DNA from: an uncultured Lachnospiraceae bacterium
Lineage (GTDB): Bacteria > Bacillota > Clostridia > Lachnospirales > Lachnospiraceae
Assembly: GCA_900554415.1 (NCBI GenBank)
Contig: USGU01000011.1
Coordinates: 1-64,000 of the forward strand
Length of the DNA: 64,000 nt
Direction of reading: 5' to 3'
The first letter of the stretch is position 1. Each line of letters opens with the position of its first letter. Below the pieces are notes generated by a model that saw only the letters and a program-made list of their open reading frames with translations, searched no databases and had not been told where the DNA came from. Below, piece by piece: positions 45,236-53,238 of this stretch. Made by a program: the position numbers and the translations under genes.

Positions 45236-45820
45236 CTATTCTTTCTTTTTCTTGTTATATTGATTCATTGCCTGTTCAATATTTCCCTGAACAATGGCAG
45301 CTACAGCATCTACAGCGTTCTCATAGCCTTCTTCCATCAGTTCCCGCTCTCCTTTGGAAAATTTACCAAGTACATAATCTGCCAGATCATATCCTTTCGG
45401 CTTTTCTCCCACTCCTACTTTAATTCTCGGGAAATCCATGGTACCCAGATGCGCAATAATATTTTTAATCCCATTATGGCCTCCCGCACTTCCTTTTTTA
45501 CGGATACGGAGCTGCCCCACATCCAGACTGATATCGTCATAAATCACCAGTAATTCTTCTTCCGGCGCGATTTTGTAATAATCCGTCATACTGAACACAC
45601 TCTCACCGCTTAAATTCATGTAGGTCTGCGGCTTTGCCAGAATCACCTTCTGCCCCTCTATCACACCTTTTCCAATGTAAGCCCGGTGTTTCTTTGTGTC
45701 TACGGAAATATTATATTTCTCTGCCAGTTTATCTATCACATCAAATCCTACATTATGTCTTGTTCCTTCATATTGCTTATCTGGATTACCCAGTCCTACG
45801 ATAATATACATCTTCTTCAC
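45236..45820 (-). CDS. pth: Peptidyl-tRNA hydrolase
   Basis: 194 residues. Catalytic His in GTRHNVGFDVID near residue 21 and conserved VGLGNPDKQYEGT. LVIYDDISLDVGQLRIRKKGSAGGHNG holds the Asp and the tRNA-binding region. It recycles peptidyl-tRNA. It forms an operon with mfd, as in many Firmicutes. Confidence 0.96.
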   Translation of the reverse strand: MKKMYIIVGLGNPDKQYEGTRHNVGFDVIDKLAEKYNISVDTKKHRAYIGKGVIEGQKVILAKPQTYMNLSGESVFSMTDYYKIAPEEELLVIYDDISLDVGQLRIRKKGSAGGHNGIKNIIAHLGTMDFPRIKVGVGEKPKGYDLADYVLGKFSKGERELMEEGYENAVDAVAAIVQGNIEQAMNQYNKKKKE

Positions 45821-45911
45821 CTTTCTGTTTTCTGAATAAATCTTTTCAGCGTCTCATATATTGTTATAAGCAAAACGGATTGCTTATCATCTACACTTCC
45901 AGGAGGTTTCC

Positions 45912-46376
45912 ATGAGTTCAAAAACAAAAATTGTTGTACTTCATATGAAAGAGATTATTTACACCATTATTATCTCTGTGCTTATTATCCTGCTTGCCGT
46001 TCTCTTTTTCTTTATGTTTTCCTCAAAAAATCAGGAAAGGAAGACAAGCGCACAAGTATACACACCTGGAATCTACACTTCAGCTATTAAATTAAACAAC
46101 ACCAATCTTGCGGTAGAAGTGGTGGTAGATTCTGAAAAAGTCCAGTCCATCCGCATTCAGAATCTGGATGAATCTGTAGCTGCCATGTATCCCCTGCTGC
46201 AGCCTACACTGGAAAATATTGCCGACCAGATCTGTGCCGGCCAGTCTTTGGATGACATCGCACTGTCTGACGATACTCCTTATACCTCCCGCCTGCTTAT
46301 CAATGCCATTGAGGATGCACTGAATCAGGCTTCTGCTGCAGCTAAGAAAAGTTCCCTGAATCTTTTGCATGTCTGA
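45912..46376 (+). CDS. Membrane-anchored protein with a degenerate FMN-binding-like domain
   Basis: 154 residues. One N-terminal transmembrane helix (about 14-36), then an extracytoplasmic domain: YTPGIYTSAIKLNNTNLAVEVVV, IRIQNLDESVAAMYP, and SDDTPYTSRLLINAIEDAL. The order resembles the FMN_bind fold, but the flavin-attachment motif (S-G-A-T-x-T-S) reads S-D-D-T-P-Y-T-S. The Thr that carries flavin could still be present, yet the Gly-Ala is lost. ATG at 45912 has a strong AGGAGG five bases upstream. It is one of few plus-strand genes here. Function unknown. Confidence 0.65.
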   Translation: MSSKTKIVVLHMKEIIYTIIISVLIILLAVLFFFMFSSKNQERKTSAQVYTPGIYTSAIKLNNTNLAVEVVVDSEKVQSIRIQNLDESVAAMYPLLQPTLENIADQICAGQSLDDIALSDDTPYTSRLLINAIEDALNQASAAAKKSSLNLLHV

Positions 46377-46379
46377 CAA

Positions 46380-46419
46380 GGAAAAAGTCGTAGCATACAC
46401 TACGACTTTTCGACTTTTT
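46380..46419. terminator. Bidirectional terminator between convergent genes
   Basis: Arms AAAAGTCGTAG (46383-46393) and CTACGACTTTT (46400-46410), with A/T runs on both sides. It separates the plus-strand gene ending at 46376 from the minus-strand gene ending at 46418. Confidence 0.88.
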
Positions 46420-46681
46420 AGCCTTCTACAATCAGATACTGTCCGTTTTCTAATGCAAATACTTCTGATGCTTCTTCCAGCTCTTCATCGCTCATACCAT
46501 CCACATCAGCGCCGTTCTCTTCAAAATATTCTCTTACTTCTTTTATGGAATCCACCACAACTGCCATACAGTCTTCCAAAAAGGCTTCTGCTTCTTCCAA
46601 AGTCTCCGCTACCGGTTCATCAAACAACTGCCCCTGATTCTTTAAGAATGTACGCAGGCATGCTTCTTCATATTCATACAT
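46418..46681 (-). CDS. Small acidic protein of unknown function
   Basis: 87 residues from ATG 46681, which has GGGAGG eight bases upstream; an upstream GTG at 46702 lies before that site. Very Glu-rich and probably helical (EEAEAFLEDCMAVVVDSI), with DGMSDEELEEASEVFALENGQYLIV at the end. No known motif. It is probably a conserved Lachnospiraceae cytoplasmic protein. It sits alone between sigG and a bidirectional terminator. Confidence 0.6.
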   Translation of the reverse strand: MYEYEEACLRTFLKNQGQLFDEPVAETLEEAEAFLEDCMAVVVDSIKEVREYFEENGADVDGMSDEELEEASEVFALENGQYLIVEG

Positions 46682-46770
46682 ATCGCGTTCCTCCCTCGCC
46701 ACATTGTATTCAGTAATTTATATCAATTATCATAGTATGAAGCGGAGGAAATTTCAACCAAAATTTATGT

Positions 46771-47547
46771 TTATCCAAGATACTGTCTCATTTCTTTTAA
46801 TGCATTTTTTTCCAGACGGCTTACCTGGGCCTGTGATATCTGGATTTCTTCCGCCACTTCCATCTGGGTCTTTCCTTCAAAAAACCGGAGTTTTATAATA
46901 TAACGTTCCCGTTCTTCCAGCATTTCCATAGCGGCCTGCAGCGACAGATTTTCTACCCATGTATCCTCTTTATTCTTTTTGTCACTCACCTGATCCATGA
47001 CATAAACTGCATCCCCGCTGTCATTGTAAACAGGCTCCTGCAGACTCATGGGACTTTGTATGGCATCCAGAGCATAGACAATATCCTCTTTCTCTATGCC
47101 GATTTCTTCCGCAATTTCTTCAATCGTTGGTTCTTTCAGATATTTTTTCCGATACATTTCTTTTGCGTAAATTGCCTTATAAGCCGTATCTTTTAACGAA
47201 CGGCTGACCCGGATTGAATTATTGTCCCTCAGAAACCGTCTTATTTCCCCTACAATCATAGGAACAGCATAAGTGGAGAACTTTACCTCCAGTTCCGGAT
47301 TAAAGTTGTTAATGGCCTTAATCAGGCCCACACACCCTATCTGGAATAAATCATCCGGATTTTCATTGCTGGTGTGAAACCGCTTCATCACACTTAACAC
47401 CAAACGTAAATTGCCCTTGATATATTCTTCTTTTGCCTCTTGATCTCCCTGCTGGATCTGTGAAAATAATTTCCGCTTCTCTTCTTCCTTCAGAAGGGGT
47501 AATTTTGAAGTATTTACACCACATATCTCAACCTTATTTACTGCCAT
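46771..47547 (-). CDS. sigG: Forespore sigma factor SigG
   Basis: 258 residues. Region 2 with NPDDLFQIGCVGLIKAINNF and FSTYAVPMIVGEIRRFLRD, and region 4 with EVAEEIQISQAQVSRLEKNAL. The N-terminal VNKVEICGVNTSKLPLL is typical of SigG and is involved in its control by SpoIIAB/CsfB. It directs late forespore genes. ATG has AGGAGG upstream. In Bacillus it follows sigE directly; here a plus-strand gene lies between. Confidence 0.95.
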   Translation of the reverse strand: MAVNKVEICGVNTSKLPLLKEEEKRKLFSQIQQGDQEAKEEYIKGNLRLVLSVMKRFHTSNENPDDLFQIGCVGLIKAINNFNPELEVKFSTYAVPMIVGEIRRFLRDNNSIRVSRSLKDTAYKAIYAKEMYRKKYLKEPTIEEIAEEIGIEKEDIVYALDAIQSPMSLQEPVYNDSGDAVYVMDQVSDKKNKEDTWVENLSLQAAMEMLEERERYIIKLRFFEGKTQMEVAEEIQISQAQVSRLEKNALKEMRQYLG

Positions 47548-47639
47548 GTTTCAGCCTCCTGTTGCACTTGCTAGTAGCATTTTTTCCAAATGGTTTTTGA
47601 TTATGCAATTTTGTAAATAAATTATAAATTTTTAACCCC

Positions 47640-47667
47640 TTGACAGCATTTCATTGTGAAATATAGT
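47640..47667 (+). promoter_or_regulatory. Promoter of the MBL-fold nuclease gene
   Basis: Plus strand -35 TTGACA (47640-47645), 16-bp spacer, -10 TATAGT (47662-47667). This rules out the longer start at 47656. A sigma-F/G site for the divergent sigG was not clear. Confidence 0.7.
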
Positions 47668-47703
47668 ATAATGAAATCAAAAAAGGAAAAGGGAGATGAC
47701 ACG

Positions 47704-49311
47704 ATGAAACTGACTTTTATAGGTGCCGCTCACGAAGTGACAGGAAGCTGCCATTTTCTCGAAGTCTGTGGTAAGAAAATCCTCATAGACTGTGGAATGG
47801 AACAGGGACCGGATTTATATGAGAACCAGGAAATTCCTATCTCGCCTTCTGACATTGATTATGTGCTGCTGACCCATGCCCACATCGACCATTCCGGCAA
47901 TCTTCCATTACTTGCCAAAAATGGATTCCGGGGCGAGATTGTGACAACCTTTGCAACGGCAGACCTCTGTAATATTATGTTGCGTGACAGTGCACATATT
48001 CAGGAAGCAGAAGCGGAATGGCGCAATCGTAAAGCCCGGCGTTCCGGCGGTGAATTATACGAACCACTCTATGTTATGGAGGATGCAGAAGCCGCTATTT
48101 CGCTGCTCGCTCCTGTGGATTATGGACAGCGGATTACTCTATGTGAAGGTGTGGATGTACGTTTTACCGATATCGGGCATCTGCTTGGTTCTGCCTGCAT
48201 TGAAATCTGGATCTGCGAAGATGGGGTAGAAAAGAAAATCGTATTTTCCGGTGATGTAGGAAATACCAATCAGCCAATTATCAAAGATCCAAGTTTTGTA
48301 GAAGAAGCGGATTATCTGGTCATTGAATCTACTTATGGAAACAGAATCCACTCAGCAGTGCGTCCAGATTACATCGGAGAACTGGTTAAGATATTACGGG
48401 AAACCTTTGCCCGTCAGGGAAATGTTGTGATTCCATCCTTTGCAGTGGGAAGAACTCAGGAATTACTCTATTTCTTCCGTCAGATCAAAGAACAGAATCT
48501 TCTGCCGGAATATCCCGGCTTTGAAGTCTATGTGGACAGTCCGCTTGCCATTGAAGCAACCCACGTATTCCAGAAAAATACCCATTCCTGCTTTGATGAA
48601 GATGCAACCGCTCTCATCGAACAGGGAATCAATCCTCTGGTATTCCCCGGACTGAAGACCTCCGTAACAAGTGAAGATTCCAAGATGATTAATTTTAACG
48701 AAACCCCAAAGGTTATTCTCGCTGCTTCCGGTATGTGTGAAGCCGGACGAATCCGCCACCACTTGAAGCATAATCTGTGGCGCAGAGAATGTACGATTCT
48801 CTTTGTGGGCTATCAGGCAGAGGGAACTCTTGGTCGCAAGCTGGTCGAAGGTGCGGACTCTGTAAAGCTGTTCGGTGAAAATATCGAAGTCAACGCTCAC
48901 ATTGCTATTTTAGCAGGCATCAGTGGTCATGCCGATATGAACGGACTCCTGAACTGGATTGATGGTTTCAGAAAAAAGCCATCCCACGTATTTGTTGTCC
49001 ACGGGGAGGACACTGTGACGGAGGAGTTTGCAAAGACTGTCACGGGCCATTTTGGTATTCCTGCCTTTGCTCCATTTTCCGGTGGATGTGTGGATCTTGC
49101 AACAGACACCATCTTAAATCCGGGCATCCGTATCCAGAAGCGCGCTGCGGAAAAACCTTCCCGTGTTCGTGCCAATACTGCATTTAACCGTGTTGTTGCC
49201 GCTGCCAAACGCTTAATGGATGTTGTCCTTAAGAATGAAGGACTTGCTAATAAAGATCTGGCAAAATTTGAATCCCAGATTCAGAATCTTGCAGATAAAT
49301 GGGATCGTTAA
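47704..49311 (+). CDS. Metallo-beta-lactamase/beta-CASP ribonuclease (CPSF/YSH1-like)
   Basis: 535 residues from ATG 47704 (GGGAG eight bases upstream). MBL domain: HAHIDHSGNLP (metal motif), VRFTDIGHLLGSACIEIW and FSGDVG. Beta-CASP part: VIPSFAVGRTQELLYF, LAASGMCEAGRIRHHL, and SGHADMNGLLNWI. The C-terminus has about 70 further residues but no KH domain, and it is not RNase J (lacks that C-terminal domain). Likely an RNA-processing exo/endonuclease. It lies convergent to sigE and divergent from sigG, an unusual position. Its stop codon is part of a palindrome shared with sigE. Confidence 0.88.
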   Translation: MKLTFIGAAHEVTGSCHFLEVCGKKILIDCGMEQGPDLYENQEIPISPSDIDYVLLTHAHIDHSGNLPLLAKNGFRGEIVTTFATADLCNIMLRDSAHIQEAEAEWRNRKARRSGGELYEPLYVMEDAEAAISLLAPVDYGQRITLCEGVDVRFTDIGHLLGSACIEIWICEDGVEKKIVFSGDVGNTNQPIIKDPSFVEEADYLVIESTYGNRIHSAVRPDYIGELVKILRETFARQGNVVIPSFAVGRTQELLYFFRQIKEQNLLPEYPGFEVYVDSPLAIEATHVFQKNTHSCFDEDATALIEQGINPLVFPGLKTSVTSEDSKMINFNETPKVILAASGMCEAGRIRHHLKHNLWRRECTILFVGYQAEGTLGRKLVEGADSVKLFGENIEVNAHIAILAGISGHADMNGLLNWIDGFRKKPSHVFVVHGEDTVTEEFAKTVTGHFGIPAFAPFSGGCVDLATDTILNPGIRIQKRAAEKPSRVRANTAFNRVVAAAKRLMDVVLKNEGLANKDLAKFESQIQNLADKWDR

Positions 49312-49345
49312 GGAGTTACTCCTTAACGATCTATTTCTTTTTTCA
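49303..49345 (+). terminator. Palindrome spanning both convergent stop codons
   Basis: GATCGTTAAGGAGT (49303-49316) and its exact complement (49318-49331) share one central T. The TAA of the MBL gene (49309-49311) and of sigE (49323-49325) both lie inside. Plus-strand CTATTTCTTTTTTC follows, so it should end the nuclease transcript. No T-run follows on the minus side. Confidence 0.8.
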
Positions 49346-50057
49346 GACGCTGCATAATCTTCTTTTCCAGTCTGGAGATATAAGACTGGGAAATTCCAAG
49401 CAGATCTGCCACTTCTTTCTGTGTCTTTTCTTCTCCGTCAGCCGTTCCAATTCCAAAGCGCATCTGCACAATCATGCGCTCTCTTCCCGGCAGACGGTTT
49501 ACTGCTTTATGTAAGACTTTGTGTTCTGACTCTGTCTCCATATCTTTGGACACCGCATCTTCTTCTGTCCCCAGAATATCGGAAAGCAGTAATTCATTTC
49601 CATCCCAGTCCACATTTAATGGTTCATCAATAGAAACTTCCATCTTCGTCTTACTGTTTCGTCTTAAATACATCAGGATTTCATTTTCGATACATCTGGA
49701 AGCATAAGTTGCCAGCTTGATATTCTTGTCTGCCTTAAACGTATTAATCGCCTTAATCAGTCCAATCGTTCCAATCGAAATCAAATCCTCAATTCCTACA
49801 CCTGTGTTATCGAATTTTTTCGCAATATATACAACCAGCCGCAAATTATGCTCAATCAATGTTTTTCTGGCTTTGTCTTCATTCTCCGTACCGAGCCACA
49901 TAATCATTTCATTTTCTTTCTCTGCTTCCAGCGGAGGTGGCAATACATCCGTTCCACCGATATAATGAATTTCCTGCTTATCTGGAAACAATATAGTACG
50001 AAACGGTGCTGCTATTCTCATCTTAAACTGATTTGGTACTGCTACTTTTATCATCAT
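49323..50057 (-). CDS. sigE: Mother-cell sigma factor SigE (pro-sigma-E)
   Basis: 244 residues. N-terminal pro-sequence (about 1-35) with FPDKQEIHYIGG, cut by SpoIIGA, then LPPPLEAEKENEMI. Region 2 has EDLISIGTIGLIKAINTF and ATYASRCIENEILMYLR, and region 4 has EVADLLGISQSYISRLEKKI. It directs early mother-cell genes. It is 13 bp after spoIIGA and has GAGGAGTAGGTC before the ATG pair. Confidence 0.96.
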   Translation of the reverse strand: MMIKVAVPNQFKMRIAAPFRTILFPDKQEIHYIGGTDVLPPPLEAEKENEMIMWLGTENEDKARKTLIEHNLRLVVYIAKKFDNTGVGIEDLISIGTIGLIKAINTFKADKNIKLATYASRCIENEILMYLRRNSKTKMEVSIDEPLNVDWDGNELLLSDILGTEEDAVSKDMETESEHKVLHKAVNRLPGRERMIVQMRFGIGTADGEEKTQKEVADLLGISQSYISRLEKKIMQRLKKEIDR

Positions 50058-50070
50058 GACCTACTCCTCC

Positions 50071-50862
50071 TCAACAATCCTCTGGATTTAATATCATTTC
50101 AAATTTTCCTCCTTCGAACTCTTCCTTAGATGAAATACCGATAACAGGATTCAGAACCGTCTTTGCTTTCTCTCCTAAAATCTGCATTTTATCCAGTCTG
50201 ATAACCGGAAGGACACCTTGTTCTTCTTGAATTGTATGGTAAGGAACATATCGTATTTTCTGTACTTTATTTGTATTAGTTAATTTTTTTATTGTTTTAG
50301 ATGTAATAATATGTATTGGTTCTCCTGTGATGTTGTCACTTAAGTTATTTCCACTGTCAATCAGAGCTTCCACCATACAGGATTTATCCTTTAAAGTCAG
50401 TATAACCTGACAGTATTGCAAAGGTAATTTGAATAGCGCTTCCAGATAGTCCAATATCTTTCGGAATACAAAATAACTGCACACTGCAATTCCAAAAAAC
50501 AGGCTTCCTGCTTTCATATATTTTCCTGCAACATTTTCTATGCAGGAAATAATTCCTCCAATTAGAAAGCTAAAAATATATAAAGAAATAATTGAATTTA
50601 TATATTCTCTTAGTTTTCTTATTCTAAGTCCTACAATTACCATTGCACTGTTAATCAGCGTATGTGATAATGCAAGTTTTCCTGCATATGATAAGGGTAT
50701 GAGTAAAAGCACACTGGCGAATAATGCCCCCATCAAAGCCCCCAGACACACGGAACCTCCAGAAACCTGCTTATGCATGCTCCGCTTCACTGCCATGAGT
50801 ACAATAAAATCCATCATAAAATTTTCCAGAAAAAATACGTCTATATACAATTCATATTGCAT
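50071..50862 (-). CDS. spoIIGA: Sporulation sigma-E factor processing peptidase
   Basis: 263 residues. Five N-terminal membrane helices (about 5-150), then a cytoplasmic aspartic protease domain with the catalytic motif VEALIDSGNNLSD near residue 165. Dimers cut pro-SigE on a signal from the forespore (SpoIIR). It is transcribed with sigE from a Spo0A-type promoter. Confidence 0.94.
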   Translation of the reverse strand: MQYELYIDVFFLENFMMDFIVLMAVKRSMHKQVSGGSVCLGALMGALFASVLLLIPLSYAGKLALSHTLINSAMVIVGLRIRKLREYINSIISLYIFSFLIGGIISCIENVAGKYMKAGSLFFGIAVCSYFVFRKILDYLEALFKLPLQYCQVILTLKDKSCMVEALIDSGNNLSDNITGEPIHIITSKTIKKLTNTNKVQKIRYVPYHTIQEEQGVLPVIRLDKMQILGEKAKTVLNPVIGISSKEEFEGGKFEMILNPEDC

Positions 50863-50917
50863 ATAATTCCTTCTTCCTCTTCAGCTACTAAATCGATTTG
50901 GTACTTAAGCAAGACCT

Positions 50918-50983
50918 ATTATACCCGTATGTCCTTTTTATTTTTTGTCAAAACCAGTTGTCGAATTCTGGTTTTATTCGACA
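50918..50983 (-). promoter_or_regulatory. Spo0A-controlled spoIIG promoter with 22-bp spacer and two 0A boxes
   Basis: Minus strand -35 TTGACA (50946-50951) and -10 TATAAT (50918-50923), separated by 22 bp. Upstream are two 0A boxes: TGTCGAA on the minus strand (50977-50983) and TTGTCGAA on the plus strand (50958-50965). This repeats the known spoIIG layout of Bacillus, where the abnormally long spacer makes the promoter depend on phosphorylated Spo0A. Confidence 0.88.
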
Positions 50984-51018
50984 CAAAAAAAGACATGCCA
51001 TAATGACATGTCTTTTTC
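50984..51018 (-). terminator. ftsZ terminator
   Basis: Minus strand AAAAAGACATG...CATGTCTTTTTTT. Its T-run abuts the first 0A box of the spoIIG promoter. Confidence 0.88.
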
Positions 51019-51058
51019 ACTTATGATATTATTTTGTTTTCAATATTATCTCTTAGTC

Positions 51059-52252
51059 TTATTTCTTAAAGAAATCCGGAATCTTAATTGACTGCTCTTT
51101 CACATTACTTACAGGTGTTCTTGGTGTCTGGAGCTGTGGCATATCTGATGTCTGCTGTGTTCTTGCTCCATAAGCCGGTCTTTCTGCTGAAGTATTGAAC
51201 TCTGGTCTTGGCAGATTCTGTGTATTATTGAGCTGCCCTGCACCTGATAACATGCTTGCTTTATGTTCCAGTCTTGACTGTAACTTAGACGCTGTTCCAC
51301 CTACACTATGAAGTCCTGTTGCAATAACAGTGATTGTAGCTTCGTCAGCCTTAGAGTCATCATACATTGCACCGAAGATAATATTTGCATCTTCTCCTGC
51401 AAGATCCTGAACATATTCTGCTGCATCACTTGCATCCATAAGAGTGATATCACCGGAAATATTGATGATAACATGTGATGCTCCTGCAATTGTTGTCTCA
51501 AGAAGTGGACTTGCAACAGCCTGCTTAACAGCTTCAAGGGCCTTGTCATCACCCTTGCCCTGTCCAATACCGATATGAGCAATTCCTTTATCTGTCATTA
51601 CAGTCTGAACATCAGCAAAGTCAAGGTTGATTAATGATGGAACATTAATCAGGTCTGTGATACCCTGAATACCTTGCTGAAGGACTTCATCGGCTTTCTT
51701 AAGTGCCTCTGGCATTGTTGTTCTTCTATCTACAATCTCTAACAGCTTATCATTTGGAATAACAATAAGTGTATCTACATTTTCTTTTAACTTTTCAATT
51801 CCCTGAAGTGCATTGTTCATACGTGTCTTAGATTCAAAACGGAAAGGCTTTGTAACAACACCTACGGTAAGTGCGCCCTGTTCTTTTGCAATACGTGCTA
51901 CAATTGGAGTTGCACCTGTACCGGTTCCACCGCCCATTCCACAAGTTACGAATACCATATCTGCGCCTTTCAGTGCTGCGGAAATCTCTTCTGCACTTTC
52001 TTCGGCTGCCTTTTCACCAATTTCCGGCTTGGCTCCCGCTCCAAGTCCTTTGGTAAGCTTGTCCCCAATCTGCATTAAAGTTGGAGCCTTACAGAGCTGA
52101 AGTGCCTGCTTATCTGTGTTGATTGCAATAAATTCAACCCCGGCAATCTGCTCATCAATCATACGGTTTACAGCGTTGTTTCCACCGCCGCCAACACCAA
52201 TTACTATTATTTTCGCTGCTGCTTCTGATTCATTTGTTTTAATTTCTAACAA
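51059..52252 (-). CDS. ftsZ: Cell division protein FtsZ
   Basis: 397 residues. Tubulin-like GTPase: GVGGGGNNAVNRM, the tubulin signature GMGGGTGTGATP, and T7-loop NLDFADVQTVM. A variable linker leads to the C-terminal peptide SIKIPDFFKK that binds partners. It forms the division ring. The start is TTG at 52252 with GGAGGAGAAACTC upstream. ftsA is not beside it, as usual in this group. Confidence 0.97.
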   Translation of the reverse strand: MLEIKTNESEAAAKIIVIGVGGGGNNAVNRMIDEQIAGVEFIAINTDKQALQLCKAPTLMQIGDKLTKGLGAGAKPEIGEKAAEESAEEISAALKGADMVFVTCGMGGGTGTGATPIVARIAKEQGALTVGVVTKPFRFESKTRMNNALQGIEKLKENVDTLIVIPNDKLLEIVDRRTTMPEALKKADEVLQQGIQGITDLINVPSLINLDFADVQTVMTDKGIAHIGIGQGKGDDKALEAVKQAVASPLLETTIAGASHVIINISGDITLMDASDAAEYVQDLAGEDANIIFGAMYDDSKADEATITVIATGLHSVGGTASKLQSRLEHKASMLSGAGQLNNTQNLPRPEFNTSAERPAYGARTQQTSDMPQLQTPRTPVSNVKEQSIKIPDFFKK

Positions 52253-52392
52253 GAGTTTCTCCTCCTTCGTTGCTTCATTTATACTCCACTGATTATATAC
52301 TAGGCTATATATACCCTTATAATATATTTTTTCTCTTCAAATTTCAATAGAATTTTATATATTTTCTTATTTTTTTCGGCATTTCAAACAGC

Positions 52393-53181
52393 TTATTCCG
52401 CATTTTCTGTGGTATTTTCCTCATCAGAAGGCAGAAAATCTTTTTCAAAGCTTATTGTCGTATTTTTCTCATTATAATCTTCCAGATGGAGTGTACCCTT
52501 TTGGTCTCCTAATTTTTCTAAAATTGGTGTAATCTGTGCTATCCTGTTTTCAATATTTTCATGTCCAAGAATCACACATTTGTTTCCAAAATACAGATAT
52601 ACTTCGGAATCCACCACGGAAAGGCTGGTCGGCACTAATTCGTATTTTGCAAGTGTAGTGCTGATTTCCAGTAAACTTTTAAATGCTTTCTTATTCTCCT
52701 TGCTGACCGGAAGTTCCTCATAAAGTGTCACATCACTCAAGCTGATTCCGTCCACTCTCGGAATATTATCCCACCACTCTGTAGTCTTAGCAAGCACCAT
52801 TCCTTCTTCATCAAAATAGACACATTCTTCGTCCGGCATGACAATATAGCCAACTGCCTTCTTCTCCGTAACATCAACCTGAATCGTCCACGGATTGACC
52901 ATCTTGATTTTCGCATCTTCCATGGTAGGAAGCAACGGAAAATCTGTAAAATGTACTTTGTACATCAGATATAGCGAATTTCCAAATGCATCATCCTGCT
53001 CTACCCAGTCTTGTATCTCCCCGGAAGTAATATAAGTATTTCCTGTTACCTTTATCTTACGTATCTGAAATACAAGAAGAAGTGTTATCATAAGTATACA
53101 GACAAGCATAACAAAAAGAATCACTAAAACTGCAATTCCCCGTCGTATCGTTCTTTTGCTTGGTTTTTCTTTCTCCGCCAT
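52393..53181 (-). CDS. ftsQ: Cell division protein FtsQ/DivIB
   Basis: 262 residues. Cytoplasmic basic start, one membrane helix (about 14-37), a POTRA domain beginning IRKIKVTGNTYITSGEIQDW, then the beta domain and an acidic tail. It is a scaffold between FtsL and the septal synthase. It is the last gene before ftsZ. Confidence 0.88.
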   Translation of the reverse strand: MAEKEKPSKRTIRRGIAVLVILFVMLVCILMITLLLVFQIRKIKVTGNTYITSGEIQDWVEQDDAFGNSLYLMYKVHFTDFPLLPTMEDAKIKMVNPWTIQVDVTEKKAVGYIVMPDEECVYFDEEGMVLAKTTEWWDNIPRVDGISLSDVTLYEELPVSKENKKAFKSLLEISTTLAKYELVPTSLSVVDSEVYLYFGNKCVILGHENIENRIAQITPILEKLGDQKGTLHLEDYNEKNTTISFEKDFLPSDEENTTENAE

Positions 53182-53238
53182 TTATGGTTCCCCCTTGTTT
53201 TGTCCCCTGTCAGTCCACATCATTTCCATACATCCTAG

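Noticed and set aside
46092..46400. Minus-strand frame opposite the FMN_bind-like gene
   Set aside because: It begins inside the bidirectional terminator and has no ribosome site, while the plus-strand gene has a strong one.
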